Below are positions 54,592-64,000 of a stretch of DNA of 64,000 nucleotides, one piece after another. The translations under genes and the position numbers were made by a program. The notes under the pieces are model-generated. The model was not told the origin of the DNA, searched no databases, and saw only the letters and a program-made list of their open reading frames with translations. Source of the DNA: Myrmaecium sp. VS I D KN 1 (taxonomy: Eukaryota > Ascomycota > Dothideomycetes > Valsariales > Valsariaceae); the NCBI GenBank assembly GCA_019775845.1, contig JADQAV010000038.1:664812-728811 (forward strand). The letters are read 5' to 3'. Each line of letters begins with the position of its first letter. Position 1 is the first letter of the stretch.

Positions 54592-55876
54592 ATGCCGTCT
54601 GCGATTGTCACCGGCGCTACTGGTTTGTCCCATTGCCATCCCGACTTCGATCCGACTAGCAAACTCACGCATTTGGACAGGAATCCTTGGCCGCGAGATC
54701 GTCTCCGAGCTGGGGAAGAACCCTCAGCAATGGCCGACGGTGCACGCCTTGTCTCGCAAACAAAAAGATGAATATCCTCAAAACGTCGTCCACAACTTCA
54801 TCGACCTCACCTCCGACGCCAAGGAGATGGCCAAACAGCTCGAGAACGTACGCGGAGAATACGTCTTCTTCGCCGCTTACCTCCAAAAGGACTCGGAGCA
54901 GGAGAACTGGGATGTCAACGGCGACATGCTGGACAACTTCCTCAAGGCCCTCGACATCACCGGCGCCAGCAAGGACATCAAGCGCATCATCCTCGTGACC
55001 GGCTGCAAGCAATACGGCGTCCACCTCGGCGCGCCCAAGAACCCCATGAAGGAATCCGACCCCTGGCAGCGCGACCCCGCCCGCTTCCCGCCCAACTTCT
55101 ACTACCGCCAGCAGGACATCCTGCACGACTACTGCGCGCAGCGCCACATCGAATGGGTCGTCACCTACCCCAACGACGTCATCGGCTTCGCCAAGGGCAA
55201 CTTCATGAACCTCGCCACCTCCCTCGGCCTCTACGCCGCCGTCACCAAGGAGCTCGGCCAGCCCTTCCTTTTCCCGGGAAGCCCCACCTTCTACACCAAA
55301 TTCGACTCCTTCACCGCCTCCCGCCTGCACGCCCGCTTCTGCCTCTGGGCCGCCCGCGAGCCCCAAGCCGCCAACCAGGCCTTCAACGTCGTCAACGGCG
55401 ACGTTGAGTCCTGGCAAGAACTCTGGCCGAAGCTGGCCCAGCGCTTCGACCTCCCCATCCCCCCCGATATGCTCAGCCGCCCGTCCCCCGACGCGTCTTC
55501 CACCCCCCTCAACCCCACCCCGCCCATCCAGCAACAAGCCGAGCAGCTCGGCCTCGTGGGCACGTCCGCCCTCGCCCCCGCCACACTCGAGCAGCGCGTC
55601 GACCTGGTGAAGTGGAGTCAGAAGCCGGAGGTGCGGGCGGCGTGGCGGCGGCTGGCGGAGCGGGAGGGCCTGGAGCAAGATGCGTTTGACAAGGCGACGT
55701 GGGCGTTTTTGGGGTTTGTCCTGGGACGCAATTTTGATTTGGTGATTAGTATGGGCAAGGCGCGGAAGCTGGGGTGGACGGGGTATCAGGATACGTGGGA
55801 GGCGTTGGCGGAGACGCTGGATGATTTGGAGAAGGCGAGGGTTTTGCCGCCGACGAAGGGGAAGGGGGCGGAGTAG
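54592..55876 (+). CDS. SDR-family reductase of the PRISE/SIRQ type
   Basis: Exons 54592-54622 and 54681-55876 (408 residues). The short first exon gives MPSAIVTGATG|ILGREIV, the glycine-rich dinucleotide-binding motif, completed across the intron. The rest follows the progesterone-5-beta-reductase/iridoid-synthase-like pattern: WPTVHALSRK, HNFIDLT, YVFFAAYLQKDSEQENWDVN, ILVTGCKQYGVHLG, then PNFYYRQQDILHDY with the Y-R-x-Q-D segment typical of the group, and EWVVTYPNDVIGFAKGNFMN. It should be an NADPH-dependent enone or related carbonyl reductase in the cytosol. Fungal members are common and their substrates are mostly unknown. Nothing in the neighbourhood suggests a biosynthetic cluster. Confidence 0.85.
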
Positions 55877-56085
55877 GTGGTTGTTGGGCTTGGCGATTTG
55901 TATGGATGTGTGTCTTTTGTTGTTGATGGGACTGGCTGATGGTACTACGTTCCGGGCTTGGTTTGTACTTCTACATGAGTACTTGCTATACTATTGTCTG
56001 TGATCCCCGCGACATCCCAGGTGGGAGACAATAAATCGGAGAAGTCGCACCATTGCCTTCTACCTTTTCCCCCTCAAGAACCCCC

Positions 56086-57203
56086 TCACTCCTCCCACCC
56101 CCGATACACAATCCTAGCCCCATACGGCCGTCCCCTCCTCACCCGCACCATGCCACCATACTCCGGCACATTCACCGCATTCACGTAGCGACTCGGCTCC
56201 ACGCAAAACGCGCTGCGGGGTCCCCGAGCCGGGATACCGTCAGCCACGGCCGGCACGTCGATGTACCGGCCGGTGTAGAACTGAAAGGCGGGCTCGGTGC
56301 TGGCGACCTCGAGGTGGATCCGGCTGGCCGGGTGGACGGCGTGGACGAGGGTGCGGAGGGGCAGGGGGCGGGTGTCGACGGGGATGCTTGTTGGGGGTTG
56401 TTGGGTGGGGTCGAGGATGAAGCAGTGGTCGATGTCCGGGGCGGAGGCGCCGAGGACGAAGGGTTCGTTGGCGACGAGGTTGGGGAAGGGCGTGATGGGC
56501 CCTGTGGGGATGCTGGTGGCGTTCACTTCTTGGTGGTGGGTGGTGGAGAGGGTGACTTCGGTGTCGGCGATGGTGGGCGCGGGGTGGGCGAGGTTGAAGT
56601 AGCTGCCCCGCGTGGTCAGCGTCCTGCTGGGTTCTGGGGGGAAAGGAGAAGGGAATGGTTGTGGGATAGAGGGGATGTATGTATGTACCTGTGATTGGTC
56701 ATGGCGACCACCGTCTCCTCCACGTCGTCCGGGCCCACGAGCTCAGCCTCGTACTCCATCTCCAGCTGACTGACCGTCCGGCCGTTCTCCTCCTTCGCCT
56801 CGACGAAGTACCACACCCGCACCTGGACGTCGCCGGGGAAGCCCTCCTCCCCGTCCGGGCTCAGGTAGGTGAACAGCGTGGCCGGGCGGCCGTGCCGCTC
56901 GACCGCGCGCGGGCCGTCCCAGACCTTCTTGCCCCAGCCGACCGCGCCGCCGTGCAGGCAGTTGGGCCCGTTGTTCGCCGCGAGCGCGTACGACCGGCCG
57001 TTGAGCGCGTCGATGCGGGCCCCGCCGATCCGGTTCGCGACCCGGCCGATGGTCTCGCCGAAGAAGGGGCTGTTGTGCCGCTCGTACTGCTCCGCCGTCG
57101 CGAACCCTTGCACGATGTTCTTGCCGTTCACCCGGAACTCCTGGATGATCGCGCCCCGGGCCAGGAACTTGGCGATCGGCGATGATGGCTCGTCCGCGGA
57201 CAT
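56086..57203 (-). CDS. Aldose 1-epimerase (galactose mutarotase family)
   Basis: Exons 56689-57203 and 56086-56602 (343 residues). The start MSADEPSSPIAKFLARGAII leads to family motifs: SPFFGETIGRVANRIGGARI, NNGPNCLHGGAVGWGKKVWD, and MTNHS YFNL split by the intron (the His is the expected catalytic acid). Later blocks are GASAPDIDHCFIL, FQFYTGRYIDVPA and the C-terminal FCVEPSRYVNAVNVPEYGGM, whose Glu fits the catalytic base. It converts alpha and beta anomers of aldoses such as glucose and galactose in the cytosol. The open frame continues upstream of this Met to 57554, but that extension is Lys/Arg/Ser-rich without family similarity, so the internal start is preferred. Confidence 0.88.
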
Positions 57204-60200
57204 GGCGTTTTTTCTTTCGCTTCGCGGGATGGTCGGTGGGAACGTCGGGAAGGTTTCGGGCGCAGGTCGTCGTTCGTCGGAGTGTTCAAGGCGGACGCTT
57301 GGGAATGTGTCGGTGATCTTTCGGGTACAAGGCGCGTTGCAAGCCAGATATTGCGGGGAACAATCCGAGGGCTTTTTGGCGGCGCGCGCTATTTTTCCTC
57401 CGTCTTCTTTCTCGATGAGAGCTTTGACGGTGAGGCTTTTGCGGCAAAAATCGTTTTGGGTCTTGCGGTCGCAGGTCCGGTCTGTTTTCTTTACACGCTG
57501 CTGCACGGGACTAGACGAGAGAGTGGGGGTGAGCGTGGTGCTTCTTCTCCACATGGAGAGTTTTCGGAGTTTTTATCTTCATGTGCAAATGGGATGGAAG
57601 TGTGAACTGTTCTTTAATGCCGAGGTTTGCGCGATTTCGAAGTGAACAGACGAACGGTCGGACCAAGTAAACGTGCGGGAAAGCAGGTGAAGCGGAGAAG
57701 AAGATGCGACGAGAAAGAAGAGATAACACAACGACAGTGGAGAGAGACTCACCTTCGAGCAATTGTCCAGAGGAAGTGTATGTCTTTCGTCGTTCAATGA
57801 CCGTCTCACAGTCTGCTATGAACAGTCGATGTTGAGACGATGGATGGGATTGCGGACAGCTACAGCACAGGTGCGCTCCTCCGCACTCCGAGGCTTGGTA
57901 TTTATTCGGTCCCATCCCGCATCCGTCGAGAAATTGTGGGTTGTGGGATGGCAAAATGAGGGGGACGTTGCCTGAGCGGTTGTCCTTCAGCCTAAAAAGC
58001 GTTTCCGGTGGGCGCGGTGGGCGGTGGGAGGATCGTCAGGTGTCGTCAGGTGTTTCACATCAGCCTAATGGATGGATGTACTCTGGAGTGCAAACATTCC
58101 GAAGAGGGAGAGGGGGAGAGAGGAAGTGAATTGAACTGGATAGAAATCATGCTGACGATAACTGTGCTATGCCTCACTCAAAGGCGAAGATGTAACGAAT
58201 ATACCTAAATGATCCATCGATTCAAGCTGCTTAGTAACAAAGGTGATAGGTTCCCTGCGCGCCCGTTAAGCCCGACTGCATCATACTCCAGACAACATCG
58301 CAACGATCAACAGAGAACAGCAGCACTTGCATGTCCATACAAAGAGTTAAAAATCCTCATGATCGCGCGATCCCGCTCGGCACACAGTGACCGAAGCTCG
58401 CTCGCGCGCATGCGCGCGCGGCTATCTAACCATCCAGGGCACTACTAACAATCGTCATCGACGATCGAGAAAAGGAACCTGAAGAACAGGAACGGCTATA
58501 AAGGACGGAGATGTTTGGTCTCCGAGACCGAGGACGAGGAGAACGAGTGTATGGAAGGACTATAGTACCCGATCCATCCAACATCCGTGCCTCAAAGAAC
58601 CATACATTATCTTTATACAGGAGCATATACACTCTGTTGCCAGGCCCGCCGGTTAGCATGCTGTTTGCTTTTGCTAACGGGTGGCTTTTTATCCCTGTTC
58701 AGGCCAATCAAAAGATATCTTGAACTACAATCTCTCTCTATTAAGACGTGCAGGACGCCAGCGCTAACCATCAGCTGCGCCAGGACACTGTAATGGTAAG
58801 AGCAAGCAGCTCCCTGCATACCGAGGCACGGAGGATATGCATGCCTCAGGCCGCCTTGACACTCCTACAAGGCTGGCAAGAGCCCCGACCGAACGAGCGA
58901 GCGAACCCGAGAGCGTGGATGGCGCAGGTTGCAGTGCAGTGCAGTTGCAGTGCGCCTGTCACTTCGGGTTGGGTTTGCTTTTGCCGTCCTAACCGTCTTC
59001 CATCATCACTGGCAGCATGCATGACTTTATGTATATCCTCGTTCCTCGCATTGATGACTAAAACCCGCTCCTCTGCCCTCCAGGCTGTCATCCATGCCCG
59101 GGTCCGGACCGGTAACGGCTTCAACTTGCGTTTCCGCTCTCTTTTGACACCGCTTCCGTCCCGCAGCAGGCTGAGCTACCAGGCTGGACTGGCTTACTAA
59201 CCTACATACATGATATACCTTGGGTAGCTTGTTAGTCAGGATACATGACAAACCATGTGTACCGACCGAGCTCATAAGGTCTACCTACTTGATAGGTAAG
59301 CTCGTACCTAAGGCAGGGCAGTCCTCGGTGTCCACTCCGGGCAAGGCAGCCGCCCTTGAAGTAAATATCAGGGTCATTATCATGGATATCGTTTCTGTGT
59401 CTGACTCGCGCGCGCGCGCCCAACATCCCCGCGCGCAGGTCGAAACCTCATTCTCGCTTTCGGTAATGTCCTGCGATGAGACGAGAAGAACCGCAAGATA
59501 TATACTGTAAGTATATACGTCGTATATACCTCCGTACGTATATTCGCATTCGCATTCGTATACCAGCGGGGGCAGGACCAGATTAATAATCTGACTAATG
59601 GCCTCAGGTTGGCCGGAGTGCACCCGACCCGAAAGACTTCTCAGCCTCGCGCTCGGCGGTCGGCATCTGCGCGGTCCCGAACGCCCGGTGACCGGGGGAA
59701 TGGGGGAGCCGAGCTTTGTGCCTACACGACCAAAAACCTGCTGCTTGGAGTAGTCCCGACGGGGTGAAAGGCTGGAGGAGCGAGGAGGATGAGGAGGCGG
59801 AGTGTGAGAAATATAAGCTGTGAATGAGGGTGTGTACGGAGTTTGTCTCGTACGAAACGAACGGACGAACGCTTGGGGGGGGTCTTTGTGCAGGTATCCG
59901 TACAGGGGTTTTGCGGGATTATATCGTAACAGGTAGGTACTGCCCTGCGCCGTCCCTTCCAAACCACTCTAGAGTAGGGAACGGGGAAGAGAACGAAAGA
60001 GAGTTCGACTAACCTCGTATTTCCCGAGTCAGGAAGCGAGTCGAGGAGTCAGCGTCAGATGACGGGGGATGACTCTTGCAAAGGAGCGATAGGGACAGTA
60101 AAAGAAGAGTGAGATCCGCGGAACAAATGTACTGTACGGACGTCCTGAGGCATTTTCGGGCGCGGAGCGGACATGAGGAGTTCTAACAGCGACCTATTAG

Positions 60201-62573
60201 TTACCTATCTGATGGGCCTCCTAGTTTATCTGAAGCAAGGTAGAGTAAGGTACAAAGGTAAGGTACTACATAAGGTGTACCTACTACCGTTTCGTTGGTA
60301 AATAGCAAGTTAAATAATCCCTCAGCGCATATTTTTTCTTGGGTTCTTTCATGATTCGGCCGAGGCTCGCGGATGACTGACTGTGACTGGAATCTGGATC
60401 TGAGATTCGTGCCCCTTCTTTCTTTCTTTCTTCCTTCCCCCGTCCCCACCCCACCTTTTCCCCCCCCGCCCGGTCCAGTGTTCTCTTGTTGCTGCTGACA
60501 GAAAGACGGCGCAAGGCAGCGCAGAAGCAGGGCTAGAGCGATTTAGCATGGGCGTGTGTCGTCCCTGTCACTGCGATTGTTACAGGTACAGTATATACTA
60601 CAGTGTAATCGGCAGCGGGAAGCTGAACCGTCCCGTCGGAGACAGAACAAAACACACACACCGGGACCAACACTCCCACAGCACCCCCTGGGGCGGAAGG
60701 CCAGAAGTCAGCAGGATAATCAGAACGGCCTTGCTCGTCCGAGCGGAGAGAGTGTGAAGGTGAAGGGGACGTAAAGTATCTGAGGCATCCGTAGTAGGTG
60801 GTCGGCTTTGCCTTACATCCGATTCCCGGGGCTGCCTGACAATGTCAGTCAGCGGCAGCTGCCTGCGCCGCGCCGCCGCCCGACCAGTCAGCACGACCAC
60901 AACTGCAGGGTCGGGAGCTAGTATCTAATTAGACGAGCCAATGGGAGAGTAGCCGAGCCCAGCCTCTGGGGGCCCTGCCATCGCATCGCTGACGTTCCGC
61001 CCTGAGGTGTGCCGTCCTTCCGCGTTGATTTTACCAACCGTACCTTTACCTACTTACCTTAAGGCCCTAATCCCCTTGCAAACTCCGTGTGGAGTAACTT
61101 AAGTACTGATTGCTCGGAAAAAAAACCGATCGCGCGCGCGGGCGCTGACTGACTGACTGTCCCGATGGAATCGAATCGCAAGCTGTCGCTGCAAGAGAAG
61201 CGGACAAGGGGCTGGGTTTCCATGGCAAAAAAAATTGAGGGTTTTGCCTATCCAGCTTCGTGGTGGCATGACATTCAATCATTCATTCTCTGTCCCTCCG
61301 TCCGTCCCTCCGCTCCCTCCCCCCTTTCCTCCTCCGTCCTCCGCATCCTGATTCCTCCGCGACGATTTGCTTCCATCTTTTGCGCTTGTGCTTGTGCTTA
61401 CGAACCAACCCTCCCATTCATCCATCCAGTCCCTGGGCGTGGCCTCTTTTGGTGTGGGCGCTTGTTCCCCTCCCCTCCCCCGTTCCTACCGCGCCCGGGG
61501 ATCTGCAGCCCGCGTCACCGTCCGGGCGGACAGCGAGCGGACGGCCGTCATGGGGAAAATGGGAAAACAGCGATGGCCGAGCCGATGGCGATGGGCGATG
61601 CGATGGCCCTCGATGCGATGCGATGCGATGGCATGCCATGGCAAGGCAGCGACGCACCAAGCAAATCCCATAGGATCTTGCTCGCTCCTTACCTTCCTTT
61701 GACTTGGGTCTTGCTTCGGGTTTGTTCGTGGTTTTCTTTTGTTCTTGATTTCTTGTCTTGCCTCTCCATTGGTCGGTTCTCTTTCTTTTTTCTTTTCTTC
61801 ATCCTATCTCGTTCTCTCTTCTTTCTTTCTTTCTTTCTTGCTCCTCCTCTTCGTCAGGTTGGACGCTGCGCCCTGCGCCCGGACCACACGTGCCCAGCCC
61901 GCCCAGGGTTGGTAAGTTACCGACCCTCCTCCATCCTCGCACTAGCGAAAGGCGGATCCCGGCCGAAAGCGAGGTGCGAAGTGGGAGGGGGGAGGGAAGC
62001 CATCCCAAACGGTCCCGACGTGGGTTGTGGATGTGGATAGGTGCGGTGGTGGACGGGTGTGGGCGCCGTTATGCCCGAGTCGCGCGCGCGCTCTGCTAGG
62101 TGCGCAGCATTATTACACCATTATTACCGCGGCCTTCTGGCTTGTCTAATGTCCGAGCCCGTTGCGGGAGGGCAAGCACCCGCCATCCATCCCAAACCAA
62201 AAAAAGGCTCTTGTCATCTGCGCGTGTGTGAAGAATTGATATATGCGGACCCTCCTCCTTCTTCTCCTCCTCCTTTGCTGCGCCCTCCACCGTGCCAGAC
62301 CGTCCCTGATATCACTCTGATATATCTACATACTAGTCCTTTCTTTCTCCGACCATCCCCCGTCACCCTTCGGTCATCCTCCCTTTGCGACTGGATGCTC
62401 GCACCTTCCATACATCAATTGAGAGATAAACCAAAGAAATAATCTCTTCCTGTATATACATACCACTGTATAACTCCCCCGTACATAACTGCTGTCCACC
62501 GTCCCGTTACTCGCACCGTCGCCGTTACCCTCACCATTCCCCCATCCACCTCTCCTCTCCTCTCACCTCCATC
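57204..62573. promoter_or_regulatory. 5.4-kb gene-free region upstream of a Zn2Cys6 regulator
   Basis: No open frame has family features or plausible splice continuation. Contents include a cluster of AAGGTA motifs (60236-60265), CG-alternating runs (59407-59418, 61130-61142), many GCGATG/CGATG repeats (about 61570-61650) and pyrimidine tracts (61760-61860). It probably holds the promoter and long 5' leader of the transcription factor starting at 62574, plus the upstream region of the epimerase. A non-coding transcript cannot be excluded. Confidence 0.45.
61571..61650 (+). repeat. GCGATG-type short repeats
   Basis: Imperfect tandem GCGATG/CGATG units containing many ATG triplets, about 1 kb upstream of the Zn2Cys6 factor start. 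Confidence 0.6.
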
Positions 62574-63794
62574 ATGTCGACACCACAGCGACCCTCGATG
62601 GAGTCCAGCACGAGTGACGGACACACGAGAAAACGAGTGTGTAAGGCGTGCGACCGTTGTCGGTTAAAGAAATCAAAGGTACATATATATTCGATTATTA
62701 CCATTCTCACCCTCATCCTTCGCCAGCGCGCGCATCCTTCTCAAAGGCCTGCCCATACTAAATCCCTGTGCAGTGCGACGGTGCCAGTCCTTGCAGTCGG
62801 TGTCGAGCGGACAATGCGATCTGCGTGTTCGGGGAACGCAAGAAGTCGCACGACAAGGTGTACCCAAAAGGGTGAGTGTTGAGCTACCACGTTCCGATCC
62901 GGTCCCGGTTCCCGCGGGCAAGGAGAAAAAGTAGAAGAAAAATGTACAGTGAAAACTGACGGGCGGCCTTTCTTTCGCGCCGGAAATTCTAGTTACGTGG
63001 AGATGCTCGAACAACAGCAAGCGCAGCTCGTCGCCGGCCTGAAGGTGATGTACCAGCGCCTGCTGGAACACCAAGGCTGGCCGGGCGAACCGCTCGAGGA
63101 GGCCGCCGGCGGATCTCCGCTGACGCACGACATTCTCCAGCGGCTGGACGTGCTGCACCTGCCCGACGACGGCCTCACGATGGACGCCCACGACGGCTTC
63201 GAGGAGGATTGCAGCCGGCTGCGGAAGCGGCTGATGCAGCGCGGCGCCCCCGCCATGGAGCGACACGAGTCCGGAAGCTCGTGCATGTCGGATCACGGCC
63301 ACGACCATCACCACCACCCCTCCTCGCCTTCCTCCTTCGGCTCGCCGGACACCAAGTCCCTCAACGAACCCTTCGCCCACCCCGTCGCACCACCCACACC
63401 GCCTCCGCTCGCCAGTCCGTTCCCAAAGCACGCGCAAGTCACGCCGTCATCGACGACAACAGCAACAACAACGACAAAGCAACATCCTCCGCCTCCTCCA
63501 CCTTCACTCGCGACCGCCGTCGCGCCGCCCTTCATCCGCCGCAACTCCAACCCGCCTGGCCCGATGCCTTTCACGCCCGACATCGACCTCGACCTGGACG
63601 ACATCGACTTCGGCTTCGACGCTCTGCCGCCGTTCGAGCCGACGGGGCCGCTCTTCCCCTTCGGTCCCGCGCCCGCGCCCGCGCCGCCCAGCGGCGGCAG
63701 CAGTACCAACTTCAGCAACGCCCTGTTCGGCACCGGGCTCGCGGACTGGCAGGCGGATCCGGCGGAGCTGGAGTTTGGGACTTTTGTCGCGTAG
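62574..63794 (+). CDS. Zn2Cys6 binuclear-cluster transcription factor
   Basis: Exons 62574-62678, 62774-62871 and 62993-63794 (334 residues). Cysteines at about 26, 29, 36, 42, 45 and 52 form CDRCRLKKSKCDGASPCSRC ... C, a complete Zn2Cys6 DNA-binding cluster; intron 1 falls just before the third Cys. A short coiled-coil/conserved segment follows (GYVEMLEQQQAQLVAGLKVM; LLEHQGWPG; GSPLTHDILQRLDVLHL). A His-rich patch, Pro/Thr-rich stretches and an acidic, hydrophobic C-terminus (DIDLDLDDIDFGFDALPPFE) look like an activation domain. There is no fungal-specific transcription-factor middle domain. Related fungal proteins are often annotated 'fluconazole resistance protein 1'-like, a label with little functional meaning here. 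Targets are unknown. Confidence 0.88.
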
Positions 63795-64000
63795 GATTAG
63801 ATGGTGCAACCCTTTCTCGTCCACACTCTTCCTCCTCCGTCGGTCGGGATGCCCACACGGCGGCACGAGCGAGCTGGCGGTATGGGTAGGAGCGTGCGTC
63901 CATACTCCCTTCTCCAGCTCCGGTCCCGGTTTCGACTTCGACGACGACGACGACGACCACGAAAATGACAACGACGGCGGATCCTCCCTGCTTTCTTCCT

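Noticed and set aside
54455-54680. Start of the reductase at 54455
   Set aside because: Reading from there crosses the real intron and lacks the Gly-rich motif; the ATG at 54592 spliced to 54681 restores TGATGILG.
57204-57554. N-terminal extension of the aldose epimerase
   Set aside because: Basic and Ser-rich without family similarity; the normal family start is the downstream Met.
59285-59962. 225-codon minus-strand open frame
   Set aside because: Mixed low-complexity content and no family features; it lies in the simple-sequence upstream region of the Zn2Cys6 factor.
61165-62040. 291-codon plus-strand open frame
   Set aside because: It translates pyrimidine tracts and GCGATG repeats; more likely promoter or leader sequence.
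1-64000. Biosynthetic gene cluster, transposon or virus-like element
   Set aside because: No core biosynthetic enzymes, no transposase, reverse transcriptase or integrase motifs, and no long terminal repeats were seen; the lone SDR reductase is not enough.

Overview
The window is a 64-kb piece of a filamentous ascomycete (Pezizomycotina) nuclear chromosome. Support for this: genes carry short introns of about 45-140 nt with GT..AG ends and CTAAC/CTGAC-like branch sites, coding exons are GC-rich, intergenic stretches are pyrimidine-rich or low-complexity, and several products belong to fungal or filamentous-fungal families (ApsB/Mto1, DopA, fungal Med11, Zn2Cys6 regulator, F-box/LRR). I cannot name the species or order. 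No ribosomal RNA, confident tRNA, CRISPR, transposon, virus-like element or biosynthetic cluster was seen.

Layout. 1-10 kb: an uncharacterised membrane protein running off the left edge (-), the mRNA-export nucleoporin Nup42/Amo1 (+), an F-box/LRR-like protein (+) and Mediator subunit Med11 (-). 10-20 kb: TFIID subunit TAF5 (+), then two long intronless, disordered, lineage-restricted proteins on the minus strand, separated by an inverted-repeat-rich, potentially structured locus near 17.7-17.9 kb. 20-27 kb: a gene-poor 2.5-kb gap, then an ApsB/Mto1-type microtubule-organising coiled-coil protein (-) divergent from Ecdysoneless/SGT1 (+). 29-36 kb (all -): Tsr4/PDCD2, eIF3k, a small secreted protein and an AMSH-type JAMM deubiquitinase. 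36-42 kb: a mitochondrial block with an mtTFB/Mtf1-like factor bearing two AT-hooks (+), mitoribosomal bL31m (-) and a flavin-reductase-like protein with a mitochondrial presequence (+). 42-51 kb (-): an FBXO21-like F-box protein and the very large Dopey/DopA protein. 51-57 kb: a tyrosine phosphatase with an unusual WPD loop (-), a tiny Mrx7-like mitochondrial protein with an 18-nt micro-exon (+), a PRISE/SIRQ-type reductase (+) and aldose 1-epimerase (-). 57-62.6 kb is a gene-free 5.4-kb upstream region leading into a Zn2Cys6 transcription factor (+).

The genes are mostly unrelated housekeeping functions (transcription initiation, mRNA export, ribosome biogenesis, translation, endosomal sorting, mitochondrial gene expression). 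I see no operon-like or cluster logic beyond divergent promoter pairs. Exon coordinates were built by hand from splice motifs and reading-frame continuity. They are internally consistent in phase but not confirmed by transcripts. I did not find a clearly new biological system; the best leads are the 17.7-17.9 kb structured locus, the AT-hook extension on the mitochondrial transcription factor, and the altered phosphatase loop.
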